Of a stretch of DNA of 64,000 nt, positions 27,760 through 37,315 are shown one piece after another. The stretch's first letter is position 1; each line of letters starts with the position of its first letter. Source of the stretch: Erysipelothrix urinaevulpis (GTDB lineage: Bacteria > Bacillota_I > Bacilli_A > Erysipelotrichales > Erysipelotrichaceae). Where the stretch lies: positions 119,199-183,198 of the forward strand of contig NZ_WTTB01000005.1 in the NCBI RefSeq assembly GCF_009828835.1, read 5' to 3'. The notes beneath the pieces are model-generated. The model made no database searches. It worked only from the letters and a program-made list of their open reading frames with translations, and was not told the origin of the DNA. The position numbers and the translations under genes are program-made.

Positions 27760-30276
27760 ATGAATTATGATAAATTAACAGAATTAGTTCAAACAATTTT
27801 AATGGAGGCAAGTAGTCTAGCTCAAGCCATGCAAAATCCGATGTTAGAACCCCTTCATGTTTACAAAGCAACATTATCACGAAATGAAGTCGATGAGATT
27901 TTTACATTAATTGATACAGATAAATTTACAATTATTGACCAAATTGACCAGAAATTAAATCAGTTACCTAAAGCACAAAATACTCAATTACAAATGAGTC
28001 CTCATTTAGAAAAAACACTCAATGATGCAAAAAAATGGGCTGAAAAGCGTAATGATCAATTTATCTCAATGTATGCACTTTTAATGGCATGCGTAAAGGA
28101 GAATAGTTTTGGTATAGATATTAAAGCGCTTGAAAAGGCAATTAATGAGGTTTTAAATGGTAAAACAATGGATCAAGCGAATGCTGAAAACCAATTAAAT
28201 GCTTTAAAAAAATATGGACGTGATTTGGTCAAAGATGTTAAAGATGGAAAAATTGATCCTGTTATTGGTCGAGATGAAGAAATCCGCCGCGTTATTCAAA
28301 TATTGTCAAGAAAGCAAAAAAATAATCCAATTTTGATTGGTGAACCAGGTGTTGGTAAAACTGCAATCGCAGAAGGCTTAGCATGGCGAATGATGAGGGG
28401 GGATGTTCCATTTAGTTTAAAAGGGAAACAACTTATTGAACTTGATATGGGATCATTGATTGCCGGTGCAAAATACCGAGGCGAATTTGAAGAGCGATTA
28501 AAAGCAGTCCTCAATGAAGTAAAAGAAGCAGATGGCAACATTGTGTTGTTTATTGATGAAATCCACAACGTTGTTGGAGCAGGAAAAACAGAAGGTTCAA
28601 TGGATGCTGCAAATCTTTTAAAACCAATGCTTGCGCGTGGAGAATTACATTTAATAGGTGCAACAACATTCGATGAATATCGTCAATATATCGAAAAAGA
28701 TGCTGCCTTAGAACGTCGTTTTCAACGAGTAAATATTGATGAACCTACGGTTGAAGATACAGTTTCAATTTTAAGAGGTCTTAAAGATCGCTTTGAATCC
28801 TACCATGGTGTAACAATTTTAGACGAAGCTATTATATCTGCCGCAACACTCTCAAACCGTTATATCACAGATCGATTTCTTCCAGATAAAGCCATCGATC
28901 TTGTGGATGAAGCATGTGCTTCAATTCGAGTTGAAATGGAATCGATGCCAGAAGAATTGGATGAATTAACACGAAAAATCCGTCAGTTAGAAATTGAAGA
29001 AATGGCGTTAAAAAAAGAAACAGAGAGCAAAACCCTGGAACGATTAGAAGAAATCGTAACTGAATTAGAGGTTTTAAAAGAAAAACATAAACTGATGCAC
29101 GATGAATGGCAAGTTGAAAAAGATAAATTAGACGAAGTAAAAAGTGCTAAAGAGAATCTAGAGAAAGCAAAATTGGAGTTTGAACGTGCTCAAAATGATG
29201 CGCGTTATGAAGATGCCGCCCGTTTACAATATGAAAGAATTCCTTATTTAGAAGATTTAATTAAGCAAGAAGACCGTCATAATACCGGCATGATCCAAGA
29301 AATTGTTACCGCAGATTTAATTGCTGATATTGTTTCTAAATGGACAGGGATAGAAGTTGGTAACTTGCTGGCAACAGAAAGAGAAAAGTTACTTGATTTA
29401 GAAAATCAGTTAAAACGATTTGTTAAAGGTCAAGATCATGCAGTTTCTAAAGTAACGGATGCAATTATCCGATCAAAAGCACAAATACAAGATGAATCCA
29501 GACCGCTTGCGTCATTTATGTTTTTAGGACCAACAGGTGTTGGTAAAACAGAAGTTGCAAAAGTTCTTGCACAGGAATTATTTGACGATGTTAACCGAAT
29601 GGTTAGAATTGATATGAGTGAATACATGGAAAAACATTCCGTATCACGTCTCATTGGTGCTCCTCCAGGATATGTTGGTTATGAACAAGGCGGACAATTA
29701 ACAGAAAGTGTTCGAAGAAATCCATATTCAATCATCCTACTCGATGAAATTGAGAAAGCACACCCCGATGTCTATAATGTATTACTACAAATACTAGACG
29801 ATGGACGAATCACGGATAGTAAGGGCGTGATGGTAGATTTCAAAAATACCATTATCATCATGACCTCAAACCTAGGAAGTCAACACGCCTTTGAAGATGA
29901 CCCAGTTTTACGTGATGATCATTATCGTCAAGAAGTACAACGCTTTTTCAAACCGGAGTTTATTAATCGTGTCGATGATATTATTGTCTTTAATGCACTT
30001 AATGAATCTGTACTAGAATCAATTGCTATCAAATTCTTAGACGAATTAAAGGATAGAATTCTAAAAAGAGGCTTAAGGTTTGACTATACGGAAAAAGCAT
30101 TGAAAAAAATTGTAGAAAAAGGAAGCGATGTTCATTATGGAGCCCGTCCAATGAAACGGTTCATCCAACAAGTTATAGAAACTGATATTGCTTACTTAAT
30201 CATCCGCGAAGAACCTGCCGAAGATTCTATGATTAGCCTTGAATATGACGACGACTTTATTGTAAAGATAGCCTAA
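27760..30276 (+). CDS. clpB: Disaggregase ClpB (Hsp100)
   Basis: 838 residues. N-domain; first AAA+ module with [15 protein letters not shown] and [12 protein letters not shown]; a long coiled-coil M domain (about 395-510, rich in E, K, L) that marks ClpB rather than ClpC; second AAA+ module with [15 protein letters not shown]. Works with DnaK-DnaJ-GrpE, encoded just upstream, to dissolve aggregates. The CIRCE puts it under HrcA. Confidence 0.95.
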   Translation: MNYDKLTELVQTILMEASSLAQAMQNPMLEPLHVYKATLSRNEVDEIFTLIDTDKFTIIDQIDQKLNQLPKAQNTQLQMSPHLEKTLNDAKKWAEKRNDQFISMYALLMACVKENSFGIDIKALEKAINEVLNGKTMDQANAENQLNALKKYGRDLVKDVKDGKIDPVIGRDEEIRRVIQILSRKQKNNPILIGEPGVGKTAIAEGLAWRMMRGDVPFSLKGKQLIELDMGSLIAGAKYRGEFEERLKAVLNEVKEADGNIVLFIDEIHNVVGAGKTEGSMDAANLLKPMLARGELHLIGATTFDEYRQYIEKDAALERRFQRVNIDEPTVEDTVSILRGLKDRFESYHGVTILDEAIISAATLSNRYITDRFLPDKAIDLVDEACASIRVEMESMPEELDELTRKIRQLEIEEMALKKETESKTLERLEEIVTELEVLKEKHKLMHDEWQVEKDKLDEVKSAKENLEKAKLEFERAQNDARYEDAARLQYERIPYLEDLIKQEDRHNTGMIQEIVTADLIADIVSKWTGIEVGNLLATEREKLLDLENQLKRFVKGQDHAVSKVTDAIIRSKAQIQDESRPLASFMFLGPTGVGKTEVAKVLAQELFDDVNRMVRIDMSEYMEKHSVSRLIGAPPGYVGYEQGGQLTESVRRNPYSIILLDEIEKAHPDVYNVLLQILDDGRITDSKGVMVDFKNTIIIMTSNLGSQHAFEDDPVLRDDHYRQEVQRFFKPEFINRVDDIIVFNALNESVLESIAIKFLDELKDRILKRGLRFDYTEKALKKIVEKGSDVHYGARPMKRFIQQVIETDIAYLIIREEPAEDSMISLEYDDDFIVKIA

Positions 30277-30293
30277 CATTTGAAGATATAAAA

Positions 30294-30325
30294 AAAACTT
30301 GAGTTGGTAAAAAACTCAAGTTTTT
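30294..30325. terminator. Bidirectional terminator between clpB and the sirtuin gene
   Basis: AAAAACTTGAGTT pairs with AACTCAAGTTTTT, with T runs on both strands, between convergent genes. Confidence 0.85.
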
Positions 30326-30884
30326 ATATTAAATTTTTACGTTTTAATTCTTCTAAAACCAATCGTGTGTTTGTTACTGCATTGTCTTGTATTTCAATAA
30401 CATGAGCACCGTTGTGAGCAGCAATATTACGAATATCATTTGAAATACCTGTATATGCTGAAGCGCCAATGACTAATAAGATATCGTTTTTCCCTAACTG
30501 TTGTACAAGCTCAATTCCACGTTTATAATTAGGTGCTTCTTCACCATATAAAACAGGTCGATCTTGTAGATGTTCTGGTTTGGCTAATTCTTCATCACTG
30601 GGAACTGTTCCATGTAAATTAATAGGAGTTGAACCAGCTTTTTCATGCAAGCCATCCACATTCATGGTTAGTATGGGGATATTATAATCTGCAAGGGCAA
30701 AATGAGCATCGTTAGGCTGAGCGTTTTTGAAGACATGATGCATTTCCATGACTGATTTTCTAAAATCTTCAGGGTGTTTATCGAGATATTCACGATTAAG
30801 TTTGGCACGAACACCAGGCATTTCATCAAATGTACTTAAACCCGATGCTTTTGAAATTCCTGCACCTGTAAGAGCAAGGATCAT
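30324..30884 (-). CDS. Short Sir2-family protein lacking the zinc-binding cysteines
   Basis: 186 residues. The NAD-binding motifs GAGISKASGLSTF, MNVDGLHEKAG, LHG and GASAYTGISNDIR match sirtuins, which remove acyl groups from lysines or transfer ADP-ribose. But the protein is about 50 residues shorter than usual and the segment after LHG holds no CxxC pairs; I count no cysteine at all in the chain. The catalytic histidine (in LHG) is kept. The start overlaps the upstream stop by four bases. Last gene of the HAD-membrane-sirtuin operon. Confidence 0.8.
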   Translation of the reverse strand: MILALTGAGISKASGLSTFDEMPGVRAKLNREYLDKHPEDFRKSVMEMHHVFKNAQPNDAHFALADYNIPILTMNVDGLHEKAGSTPINLHGTVPSDEELAKPEHLQDRPVLYGEEAPNYKRGIELVQQLGKNDILLVIGASAYTGISNDIRNIAAHNGAHVIEIQDNAVTNTRLVLEELKRKNLI

Positions 30885-31435
30885 TCTTTTTTCATTCCTT
30901 TCACAATTTTTCTTTCACGTAGATACTTCATAAAATGTTGAACTGAATAAACAGGCAATAAGACAAGAGTTGCTCTCATTAAATTGATGTCAATGGGATT
31001 GTTATTGTTTGCATCCGGTTTGATGAGCACTGAAAAAATAATAATCACTAAAAATAACGGAAGTATTGTTTTTGAAAAGGCGTCTGCCTTAAATTCTTCA
31101 TGCGCTTCAAGTGAATCCAATTTTTCGTATTCTTGTTCTCTAATCTTGATAATGTTTTTATCAGATAAGAAAAATTTATTAAAGTAAATATAGATTGCGA
31201 TATTTAAAAGAACGACAATTCCAACCGCAAGAATAAACTTTTGTTTTAGAATTCCAAATGTTACCAAAAAAATCAAGAGTGAATAAAGTTCCTTCGCTTC
31301 ATAAATACTAACGAACTTTAAGTCACTTTCATTCATATGATAGCCAGCTTGTTCACCTTTAATAAGATAGAGCATTCTGCGTCGATGATCTTTTATTAAA
31401 TTATTTCTTAATTGTTGAATTTCTTCTTTATTCAT
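30881..31435 (-). CDS. Membrane protein of unknown function
   Basis: 184 residues with four predicted membrane helices (about 50-66, 68-86, 118-136 and 150-166), a charged N-terminus and a basic end (RERKIVKGMKKE). I start at 31435, seven bases after AAGGAG; an in-frame ATG nine codons earlier has no such site. It overlaps the HAD gene upstream (8 bases) and the sirtuin gene downstream (4 bases), so the three are translated together. I recognise no family. Confidence 0.7.
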   Translation of the reverse strand: MNKEEIQQLRNNLIKDHRRRMLYLIKGEQAGYHMNESDLKFVSIYEAKELYSLLIFLVTFGILKQKFILAVGIVVLLNIAIYIYFNKFFLSDKNIIKIREQEYEKLDSLEAHEEFKADAFSKTILPLFLVIIIFSVLIKPDANNNNPIDINLMRATLVLLPVYSVQHFMKYLRERKIVKGMKKE

Positions 31436-32216
31436 TGTTATTCTCCTTTTGTATGAGCCCATGCTCGATTAATGCATGATAAATTCCATTCTCGTCAACT
31501 CGTTTTGCAATGAAGTCTGCATGCATGAACAGTGCTTCTTCTGCATTTCCCATAGCAACACTAAAGTCTGCTTGTTTCAGCATATTTAAATCATTCTCAC
31601 CATCACCAAAAACCGTATGATAAGTAGCATTGAAGTGCTTATTGAGGGTTTTGATTCCATTTTCCTTTCCCGATTGAAGCGGGATAATTTCTAAATTACC
31701 TAGTTGATCTTTAAAGATTTGAGTTTTAACTTTAAGGAAATCTAATGTCTTTTCAGACAACGAATCATAACATAGCACATTAAATATTGCCTGATTTTCA
31801 AATGTTTCGATCGGATAGTTTGCATCAATGCCGAAGTGATCTAACGCATCTAATATTCTATCATGAGCAGGATAGGTTAAGAAATTGTAGTGCCCTTCAA
31901 GCAACAATGCTTTTTTCCCAATGTCATCTTGAACATGATGAATAATCGTAGGATCCATAAGAACTTCTGAAATGACTGCTTGATTTTCATCAAGAACAAT
32001 TGATCCATTGGCTAACACATAGCCATCCCAAACAATTAAGTCATGAACATTCGCTTCAATGATTCCACTCTTTGTTCTCCCGGTACACAACGCCACTTTG
32101 TAACCCTGGCGTTGTAATTCTTTTAAAGCATAAATGGTTTGCTTACTGATATGATTTGCTTTGTTATCAAGGATTGTTCCATCGATATCAAAGTAAAAAA
32201 CATCTGATTTTTTCAT
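31428..32216 (-). CDS. Cof-type HAD-IIB hydrolase
   Basis: A 262-residue HAD phosphatase with motif I DIDGTILDN, motif II CTGRTKSG, a C2B cap, a lysine in the KENGIKTL region, and motif IV GDGENDLNML. Such enzymes dephosphorylate sugar phosphates or nucleotides (for example FMN precursors). Start at 32216, with GAGGTG six bases before. Promoter TGCTATAAT overlaps that of the divergent YgjP-like gene. Confidence 0.9.
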   Translation of the reverse strand: MKKSDVFYFDIDGTILDNKANHISKQTIYALKELQRQGYKVALCTGRTKSGIIEANVHDLIVWDGYVLANGSIVLDENQAVISEVLMDPTIIHHVQDDIGKKALLLEGHYNFLTYPAHDRILDALDHFGIDANYPIETFENQAIFNVLCYDSLSEKTLDFLKVKTQIFKDQLGNLEIIPLQSGKENGIKTLNKHFNATYHTVFGDGENDLNMLKQADFSVAMGNAEEALFMHADFIAKRVDENGIYHALIEHGLIQKENNNE

Positions 32217-32232
32217 AATTATCACCTCACTA

Positions 32233-32262
32233 ATTATAGCATAGTTGTGTTATTATTATTGT
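32233..32262. promoter_or_regulatory. Back-to-back divergent extended -10 promoters
   Basis: Minus strand TGCTATAAT (32233-32241) serves the HAD operon; plus strand TGTTATTAT (32248-32256) serves the YgjP-like gene, ending six bases before its ATG. The two elements are only six bases apart, so the two polymerases would compete. Confidence 0.6.
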
Positions 32263-32916
32263 ATGGAATATACACTCATTAAAAGTAATAGAAAAACAAT
32301 TGCAATCATAATTCGTGATGGAGCCGTCATTGTCAGAGCACCACTTTTGGCGGATTCTCAAAGCATAAAGGCTTTTGTTGCTGAAAAAGAAGCCTGGATC
32401 AATGAAAGATTGCAAGAATATAGACCCGTAGGGATTCAAAGTGACTTAAATTACGCCTATGTTTTTGGTGAGTATAAAGAAATTATTTATATCAACAATC
32501 CCAAGTGGTCCCTTGTTATCGATGAAAAAATCGTTGTGTATTCGCCTGAAACATCTTCGATGAAAGCAAAGGTAAGCTATATAGAAAACCAATTAAAAAT
32601 TAAACTAATAAAGATTATTGATGAAGCAATTGATTCTTATAGTCAAGCGTTAGGGCTTGAACGTCCACCGTATAAGGTTAGAAAGTACAAACGAATTCAT
32701 GGTCGTTGTTCTTCAAATGATGAACTGGCATTCAATACATACCTTTATGAACATACAATTGATTTTATACATTATGTTGTCTTACATGAGTGTGCTCATT
32801 TAATTGAGTTTAATCATTCAAAAAGCTTCTATGCGTTGATAGAAGCTTCGATGTCAAATTATAAAGATGTTATTGCTCAAGATAAGAAGCAATTAAAGAC
32901 TCATCTGGATCAATAA
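32263..32916 (+). CDS. YgjP-like (DUF45/M48-type) zinc metallopeptidase
   Basis: 217 residues. The zinc motif HECAHLIEFNHSKSFY (HExxH..H) and the upstream YKVRKYKRIHGRCSSNDELAFN segment are those of the YgjP/DUF45 family. The E. coli member has been reported as a UTP pyrophosphatase-related or protease-like protein; function here is open. Start at 32263 has no Shine-Dalgarno and a -10 element six bases before, so leaderless. Its 3' end overlaps the convergent rqcH gene by 47 bases. Confidence 0.85.
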   Translation: MEYTLIKSNRKTIAIIIRDGAVIVRAPLLADSQSIKAFVAEKEAWINERLQEYRPVGIQSDLNYAYVFGEYKEIIYINNPKWSLVIDEKIVVYSPETSSMKAKVSYIENQLKIKLIKIIDEAIDSYSQALGLERPPYKVRKYKRIHGRCSSNDELAFNTYLYEHTIDFIHYVVLHECAHLIEFNHSKSFYALIEASMSNYKDVIAQDKKQLKTHLDQ

Positions 32917-34489
32917 AAATACTTTTGAAATGATCAATTTTAACCATTCCTTTTGGAGCTTTAGGAATTTTCTTCACATGTTTTGCTAAAGTATAATGAA
33001 CTTCAACGCTGCTACCAAGGCGGTTTTTCGAGAAGTATGCAGCAAATTGAGCTGCAATTCTTAAACGTGGTTCATTGAGTTTTGATGTTTTCACAATGAC
33101 ATGGGCCCCTTGAGCATTCGCTGCATGAAACCAATAATCTTCTTTATTTGCTACTTTAAAACTTAGTTCCTCATTTTGTATGTTATTCTTACCAATATAA
33201 AGCGTGCAATCTTCATCAAATTCTACAACGCGATAATTTGGTTTCTTTTTCTTTTTGCGACTATGTTTTTGAGTCTTTTGCTTGAGTAATCCTTGTTCTT
33301 GTAATTCTTCAGATATTTCTAAAGCATCTTCCAGAGTTGCTTGTTCTATTTGAATCAATAATTTTTCATAATAATCCAATAACTGTTTAGCAATTGAGAT
33401 TTGTTCTTCAAGATAATGACGGCTAGTTTTCCGTTTACGATATTGCTTGTAATAATCATTGGCATTTTGTAATCCGTTTTTTGATTCTAACAATGGGATG
33501 TCGATCGTATTCCCATCAAAATCCTGTAAACGTATTGATCGTTTCCCGGCAGATTCTTGACTTGCATAGGTCATTAAGACATCACCGTAAAGACGTAAAT
33601 GTTCAATCTCATAGGCTCTTTCATACTCTAATTCTAATTTGTTCAACTTTTTTTGATTCCGTTTGAGTTCTCGTCGAACAAGTTTACTAATATTTTGTGT
33701 GTGTGACTTGATGCGATCTTGTTCTTGGCGATTTGAATAGTAGGCATCAAACCCAATCATGAGTGGCAATGGTTTAGGACTTTCATCCAAATGATCTAAA
33801 GCAATACAATGGTAATCATTGTTGTAAAGGTATAATGTTTCACTTTCAAGGATTTCTTGTTTAATTTCTGTGAGTGAGCTAGTTGTTAAACGATGATATA
33901 TTTCTCGTTCAAGAACGGGTGATATTCCTTCAATTTGGTTCATAATACCCTTATTGATATCGATTTGATCAAGAAGATCAAAAGGCAATTTATTTTGCGG
34001 ATTTGGCGCTTGATATAAAACATTGGGTAAAATAAAACGGTCTTGAGTTTCGAAATCACTAATCCGTTTAAAACTATCAATGATTTTCATAGATTCATCG
34101 ACTAAAATTAAGTTTGCATAGCGACCAAAAAATTCCAGGAAAATATAATAATCATGCATAACACCCATCTCATCACGATGTTCAATGGTTATTTTGGTCA
34201 GGCGATCATAGCCAATTTGTTCAAATTGTTTAATTATTCCACCTTCAAGATGTTTTCTAAATATCGTGACAAAATGGGTCGCTCCTAGATTTCTACTGGA
34301 TCGATTTTCAGTAAAATGAATTCGAGCAAAATTAGGATGTAAAGAGATTAAAAGATCCAATCGTTTTTGACTAAAGCATTGGAACATAAATTCTGTATCG
34401 GATGCTTGTCGTATTTTATTGATCTTTAAGGGACAATTTTCGTTTAGTTTTTTTAGTGTTTGATGTAAGACAATTCCATCGAGTGGCAT
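32870..34489 (-). CDS. rqcH: RqcH/NFACT-family ribosome quality control protein
   Basis: 539 residues, the bacterial Rqc2 homologue (also called FbpA). It binds stalled 50S-peptidyl-tRNA and adds C-terminal alanine tails. NFACT-N includes the critical D95-R96 pair (GYDRLTKITIE), then HhH and coiled-coil regions with a basic KHSRKKKKK linker, and a C-terminal NFACT-R domain (DYWFHAANAQGAHVIVK). Promoter TGCTATAAT and GAAAGG lie upstream. Confidence 0.92.
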   Translation of the reverse strand: MPLDGIVLHQTLKKLNENCPLKINKIRQASDTEFMFQCFSQKRLDLLISLHPNFARIHFTENRSSRNLGATHFVTIFRKHLEGGIIKQFEQIGYDRLTKITIEHRDEMGVMHDYYIFLEFFGRYANLILVDESMKIIDSFKRISDFETQDRFILPNVLYQAPNPQNKLPFDLLDQIDINKGIMNQIEGISPVLEREIYHRLTTSSLTEIKQEILESETLYLYNNDYHCIALDHLDESPKPLPLMIGFDAYYSNRQEQDRIKSHTQNISKLVRRELKRNQKKLNKLELEYERAYEIEHLRLYGDVLMTYASQESAGKRSIRLQDFDGNTIDIPLLESKNGLQNANDYYKQYRKRKTSRHYLEEQISIAKQLLDYYEKLLIQIEQATLEDALEISEELQEQGLLKQKTQKHSRKKKKKPNYRVVEFDEDCTLYIGKNNIQNEELSFKVANKEDYWFHAANAQGAHVIVKTSKLNEPRLRIAAQFAAYFSKNRLGSSVEVHYTLAKHVKKIPKAPKGMVKIDHFKSIFIDPDESLIASYLEQ

Positions 34490-34583
34490 AGTATCAACCT
34501 TTCTTGTTATAATGTATTATAGCATGTGTTTGACAAGTATAAGATTTTTCTTTAATATTAACAAAAAGGAGGATGAGGAAAAA

Positions 34584-35156
34584 ATGAAAAAAGGGCTATT
34601 AATCATTTTTTCAGGACCAAGTGGCGTTGGCAAGGGAACGGTACGAGAATTATTCTTTGACAAAGAAGAATTAAATCTAGCATATTCTATTTCAATGACC
34701 ACTCGTTCACCTCGTGAAGGAGAAGTTGAAGGGGAAGACTACTACTTTGTGACACGAGAACGATTTGAAAAAGCGATTGCGAATGATGAGTTATTAGAGT
34801 ATGCGGAGTTTGTTGGGAATTACTACGGTACATTAATCGAGGAAGTTGAACGTCTTCGAAACTTGGGAAAAAATGTATTGTTAGAAATTGAAGTCCAAGG
34901 AGCACGTCAGGTAATTGAACGTGTCCCAGATTCATTAAGTATATTCTTAGTTCCACCCAGCATGGAAGAATTAGAACGTCGAATTATTAATCGTAGAACT
35001 GAATCAGCGGATGTGATTCATGAACGATTGAGCAAAGCGTCGAAAGAAATGGATCTTATGAATCATTACCGTTACGTTATTTGTAATGATGATCCACAAA
35101 TTGCAGCTGATTCTGTTGCACTTATCATTAAAAGAAACATCGAAACAACTCTTTAG
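34584..35156 (+). CDS. gmk: Guanylate kinase
   Basis: Phosphorylates GMP to GDP. 190 residues with P-loop FSGPSGVGKGTV, GMP-binding SMTTRSPREGEVEGEDYYFV and LLEIEVQGARQV. I start at 34584 after AAAGGAGG; the frame is open upstream but lacks conserved sequence. rpoZ, which often follows gmk, is not present; priA comes next after 29 bases. Confidence 0.96.
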   Translation: MKKGLLIIFSGPSGVGKGTVRELFFDKEELNLAYSISMTTRSPREGEVEGEDYYFVTRERFEKAIANDELLEYAEFVGNYYGTLIEEVERLRNLGKNVLLEIEVQGARQVIERVPDSLSIFLVPPSMEELERRIINRRTESADVIHERLSKASKEMDLMNHYRYVICNDDPQIAADSVALIIKRNIETTL

Positions 35157-35185
35157 GAGTTGTTTTCTCACGTGGAGGTGGATGG

Positions 35186-37315
35186 ATGAAGTATTACGAT
35201 ATTGTATTAGAAGATGGCTTCTTTTTTCAAGATGCGTATACGTATAAAAGTTCAAATGATGCGATTAAAGTTGGCATGCGTGTGATGGTTACAATCCAAA
35301 ACAGAGAACGTGTCGGTTTTGTTGTGAAGGCCTATGAACCCATCTCACTACCTTATGAAGTATTGCCTATCAAAGAGGTAATCGATGAAGAGGTCATCTT
35401 AAATCAAGAGCTTATGGATCTAGCCTATACGATGGCCCATCATTATGTAGCGCCGACCATTTCCTGTTTTCAAACAATTCTTCCCAACAAATTGAGACCT
35501 AAAAGTAATCATCGTCCTATAAAGATGGTCCGAATGGTAAGACTTAATCCCAACCACCAACACTCATTAACGCCCAAACAAGCTGAACTTGTCAATTTGC
35601 TTGAAACTAAGAAGCGTCTTTCCTATACCCAAGCACGAAAATTCTATTCTAATGTCAAGGTGCTGGTTGAAAAAGGCGTGTTGGAAGCGTATGAAATCGA
35701 AGCAATGTACGAACCACAAGAAATCAAACAAGAAACATTCAATCATGTGCTTACTCAAGATCAAGAGAGTGCAATTTCAAAGATTAAACTGGGCAGTCAA
35801 ACAACCTATCTCCTTCATGGGGTAACAGGAAGTGGAAAAACTGAAGTGTATTTACATGTTGCTGAAAAAGCGCTTAAAAACAATCAACAAGTCTTGATTA
35901 TGGTTCCTGAAATATCCTTAACACCGCAGATGATTGAGCGTGTCAGCAAACGATTTGGACGTGATGTTGCGATTTATCATTCAGGTTTAAACGATCAAGA
36001 AAAATATGAACAATATAAACGAGTCAAAGAAGCAAAGGTTAAATTAATTGTAGGAACCCGCTCCTCAATCTTTCTTCCCTTCACTAATTTAGGGTTGATT
36101 GTGATGGATGAGGAACATGATACCAGTTATAAACAAGGGAATACACCTTATTATCATACAAGGGACATAGCGCAGTGGCGTCAAAAAACACATAATTGTC
36201 CACTTGTTTTGGGAAGTGCATCCCCATCCTTAGAATCTTATGCGCGAGCCCTTAGAAATGTGTACACACTGATTGAACTAAGTCATCGAATCAATCATCA
36301 ATTTCCCAAGGTAACTTTAGTCGATACAAACCAACAGTTACATCGCCCCCATGGTGCTTACTTAAGTGCACCACTAGAAAATGCCATTCAACACCGACTC
36401 GAAAAAAAAGAACAAGTTGTATTACTCTTAAATCGTCGAGGGTATTTACCAATTCTTAAAGATGTGAAAACACAAAAAGTATTAGAATGTCCACATTGTG
36501 ATGTTGCATTAAATTATCATAAATTTGATCATGTTCTTCGCTGTCATATCTGCGGGTATCAAAGTAATAAAACACCCACGAATATGACACTAACAGGACA
36601 GGGGATGGGAACAGAACGATTTGCAGAGTTAATTCAACACCACTTCCCAAGCGCAAACGTATTACGTATGGATGCTGATACAACACGCAGAAAAGGAAGT
36701 CACGCCAAGATACTATCTTCATTTATTCATCATGAATATGATATATTAATAGGAACACAAATGATTGCGAAAGGACTCGATATTCCCAATGTCACATTAG
36801 TTGGGATAGTGAATGCTGATGCGGGCTTAGTTCATGATGATTATCGTTCGGTAGAACAAAGCTTTGCAACACTTCTTCAAGCTTCGGGACGAAGTGGCCG
36901 TGGTGATAAAGTAGGAGAAGTGGTCCTTCAAACCTTTAATCAAGATCATTATGCAATTGTTTGTGCTGTTCATCAAAAATATAAACATTTTTTCAAACAA
37001 GAAATGATGTATCGAAAGCTTGCCAGTTACCCGCCGTATTCTTTTTTAATAAGTGTTGTTTTTTATGACGAAAAAGAAGAAAAAGCACAAGTCGCTGCTG
37101 AATTGTTTGATCATCTGTTTATTGACCCTACGATTCAAAAAATTGGACCTACTGGGATCCGTCGTTTATCGAACCGGTATCGCGTCCGTGTAATACTAAA
37201 AGGAAAGGATTTAGACACAATGATTAATAAAACAAACGAAGTCATTCAACATTATCGTCAACGTGAAAATGTCAGATTTACCGTTGATGTAAATCCAATG
37301 GGGATCGAATCATGA
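35186..37315 (+). CDS. priA: Primosomal replication restart helicase PriA, one zinc site lost
   Basis: 709 residues; restarts collapsed replication forks. N-terminal 3'-end-binding domain, Walker A HGVTGSGKTEVYL, DEEH box (MDEEHDTSYKQ), and GTQMIAKGLDIPNVTLVGIVNAD. PriA normally has eight zinc cysteines in four pairs. Here only two pairs remain, CPHC (435, 438) and CHIC (453, 456), which form one site; the first pair is replaced by ILKDVKTQKV and the last is deleted after NKTPTN. Both halves of the other zinc site are thus missing together. GGAGG precedes the start; overlaps rsmB by 4 bases. Confidence 0.93.
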   Translation: MKYYDIVLEDGFFFQDAYTYKSSNDAIKVGMRVMVTIQNRERVGFVVKAYEPISLPYEVLPIKEVIDEEVILNQELMDLAYTMAHHYVAPTISCFQTILPNKLRPKSNHRPIKMVRMVRLNPNHQHSLTPKQAELVNLLETKKRLSYTQARKFYSNVKVLVEKGVLEAYEIEAMYEPQEIKQETFNHVLTQDQESAISKIKLGSQTTYLLHGVTGSGKTEVYLHVAEKALKNNQQVLIMVPEISLTPQMIERVSKRFGRDVAIYHSGLNDQEKYEQYKRVKEAKVKLIVGTRSSIFLPFTNLGLIVMDEEHDTSYKQGNTPYYHTRDIAQWRQKTHNCPLVLGSASPSLESYARALRNVYTLIELSHRINHQFPKVTLVDTNQQLHRPHGAYLSAPLENAIQHRLEKKEQVVLLLNRRGYLPILKDVKTQKVLECPHCDVALNYHKFDHVLRCHICGYQSNKTPTNMTLTGQGMGTERFAELIQHHFPSANVLRMDADTTRRKGSHAKILSSFIHHEYDILIGTQMIAKGLDIPNVTLVGIVNADAGLVHDDYRSVEQSFATLLQASGRSGRGDKVGEVVLQTFNQDHYAIVCAVHQKYKHFFKQEMMYRKLASYPPYSFLISVVFYDEKEEKAQVAAELFDHLFIDPTIQKIGPTGIRRLSNRYRVRVILKGKDLDTMINKTNEVIQHYRQRENVRFTVDVNPMGIES

